Assembly: GCA_019104905.1 (NCBI GenBank)
Contig: JAHRXB010000104.1
Span: 1 to 13,635 of the forward strand
From: Bdellovibrio sp.
GTDB lineage: Bacteria > Bdellovibrionota > Bdellovibrionia > Bdellovibrionales > Bdellovibrionaceae
DNA: 13,635 nucleotides
Direction of reading: 5' to 3'
Position 1 is the stretch's first letter. Every line of letters starts with the position of its first letter. Both the position numbers and the translations under genes were made by a program. Under the pieces are notes generated by a model. That model saw only the letters and a list, made by a program, of their open reading frames with translations, ran no database searches and was not told the origin of the DNA. Positions 13,154-13,635 of the stretch are shown here, piece by piece.

Positions 13154-13635
13154 ATGACACGGATAATTAAACTTCGATACACCGAGATAGCGGGCTGCGT
13201 TTTCGTTGACAAGATTGCAGGCCTCAACACGCATACGCCCGAGTATGGGCAACGCGGTTGCGTCGAAATTTATGAAGAGGAATTAGATCGTAAACTTTAT
13301 GTCGTCCATCGCCTCGACAAAGCAACGTCTGGAGCCCTGGTTTTCACAACCTCCTCGGAGCTTGCTGCCGAATTGACCAAACTGTTTGAACAACACAAGG
13401 TCGAAAAGCGATATCTTTTCCTCACCGACAAAAAATCTTCGCAAAAAGAGTTCACTTACGAATCCTTTATTAGCAAAGAAAGAAACGCCTTCGTCAGCAA
13501 TCCTCAGGCTGAGCCCAACTCAAAAACCACCTTCAAGTGGCTTAAAAGTTTGGGGGACTATGAACTTTGGGAGGCCCTTCCTCACTCTGGGAAGCCTCAT
13601 CAAATTCGCTTGCATGCAGAAGCCAATGGAATGGC
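13154..13635 (+). CDS. RluA-family pseudouridine synthase (3' partial)
   Basis: The first 160 residues of an RNA pseudouridine synthase that isomerises uridine in rRNA or tRNA; the exact target cannot be read from the sequence. The family core is clear: VFVDKIAGLNTHTPE (motif I region), VVHRLDKATSGALVFT with catalytic D55, the TKLFEQHKVEKRYLFLTDKK segment, and SGKPHQIRLHAEANG (the HQIR-H motif). There is no N-terminal S4 domain, as in short RluA-type enzymes. Motif I has Ile where most members have Pro (K-P-x-G). The ATG at 13154 is the only reasonable start, since an in-frame TGA lies at 13130-13132. Its ribosome site is weak. The frame is open to the window end. Its upstream region is a diverged inverted copy of the lemA control region. 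Confidence 0.9.
   Translation, partial: MTRIIKLRYTEIAGCVFVDKIAGLNTHTPEYGQRGCVEIYEEELDRKLYVVHRLDKATSGALVFTTSSELAAELTKLFEQHKVEKRYLFLTDKKSSQKEFTYESFISKERNAFVSNPQAEPNSKTTFKWLKSLGDYELWEALPHSGKPHQIRLHAEANGM

Overview
The window looks like chromosomal DNA of a Bdellovibrio-like predatory or delta-proteobacterium-like Gram-negative. This is an inference from the gene set: a standard 2-oxoglutarate dehydrogenase locus next to several exported proteins of unknown function, a secreted papain-like peptidase, and a membrane nucleotidyl cyclase with HEAT-like repeats. GC content is moderate and fairly even. I see no insertion sequence, integrase, CRISPR array or rRNA.

Layout. 1-4800 (+): sucA (5' end outside the window), sucB and lpd, the three subunits of 2-oxoglutarate dehydrogenase. 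A strong intrinsic terminator follows sucB, and lpd has its own leader and promoter candidate. 4872-6369 (-): a two-gene unit encoding a small exported DUF333-like protein and, 1 nt later, an exported papain-family cysteine peptidase. 6370-6483: a divergent control region with a perfect 10-bp palindrome. 6484-10303 (+): an exported protein with an HELLH zincin motif and a long Ser/Thr/Ala/Pro-rich tail, overlapping by 17 nt a two-TM class III cyclase-like protein whose active-site residues depart from consensus. 10402-10803 (+): a DUF3224 protein, convergent with a tRNA-Arg(UCG) gene (10807-10883, -). 10950-12962 (-): a lemA-TPM-TPM envelope operon. 13154 to the end (+): a partial RluA-type pseudouridine synthase.

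The least expected structure is non-coding. The lemA promoter, leader and first codons (12940-13005) recur in inverted orientation at 13085-13150, just in front of the pseudouridine synthase gene. The two copies match at about 50 of 66 positions without gaps, and at 31 of 35 in the core around TATACT. The synthase may therefore use a duplicated lemA promoter. The other points for follow-up are the peptidase/DUF333 pair and the zincin/cyclase pair, which look like two small envelope systems facing away from a shared control region.

No database search was possible. Family assignments rest on motifs read from the translated sequence.
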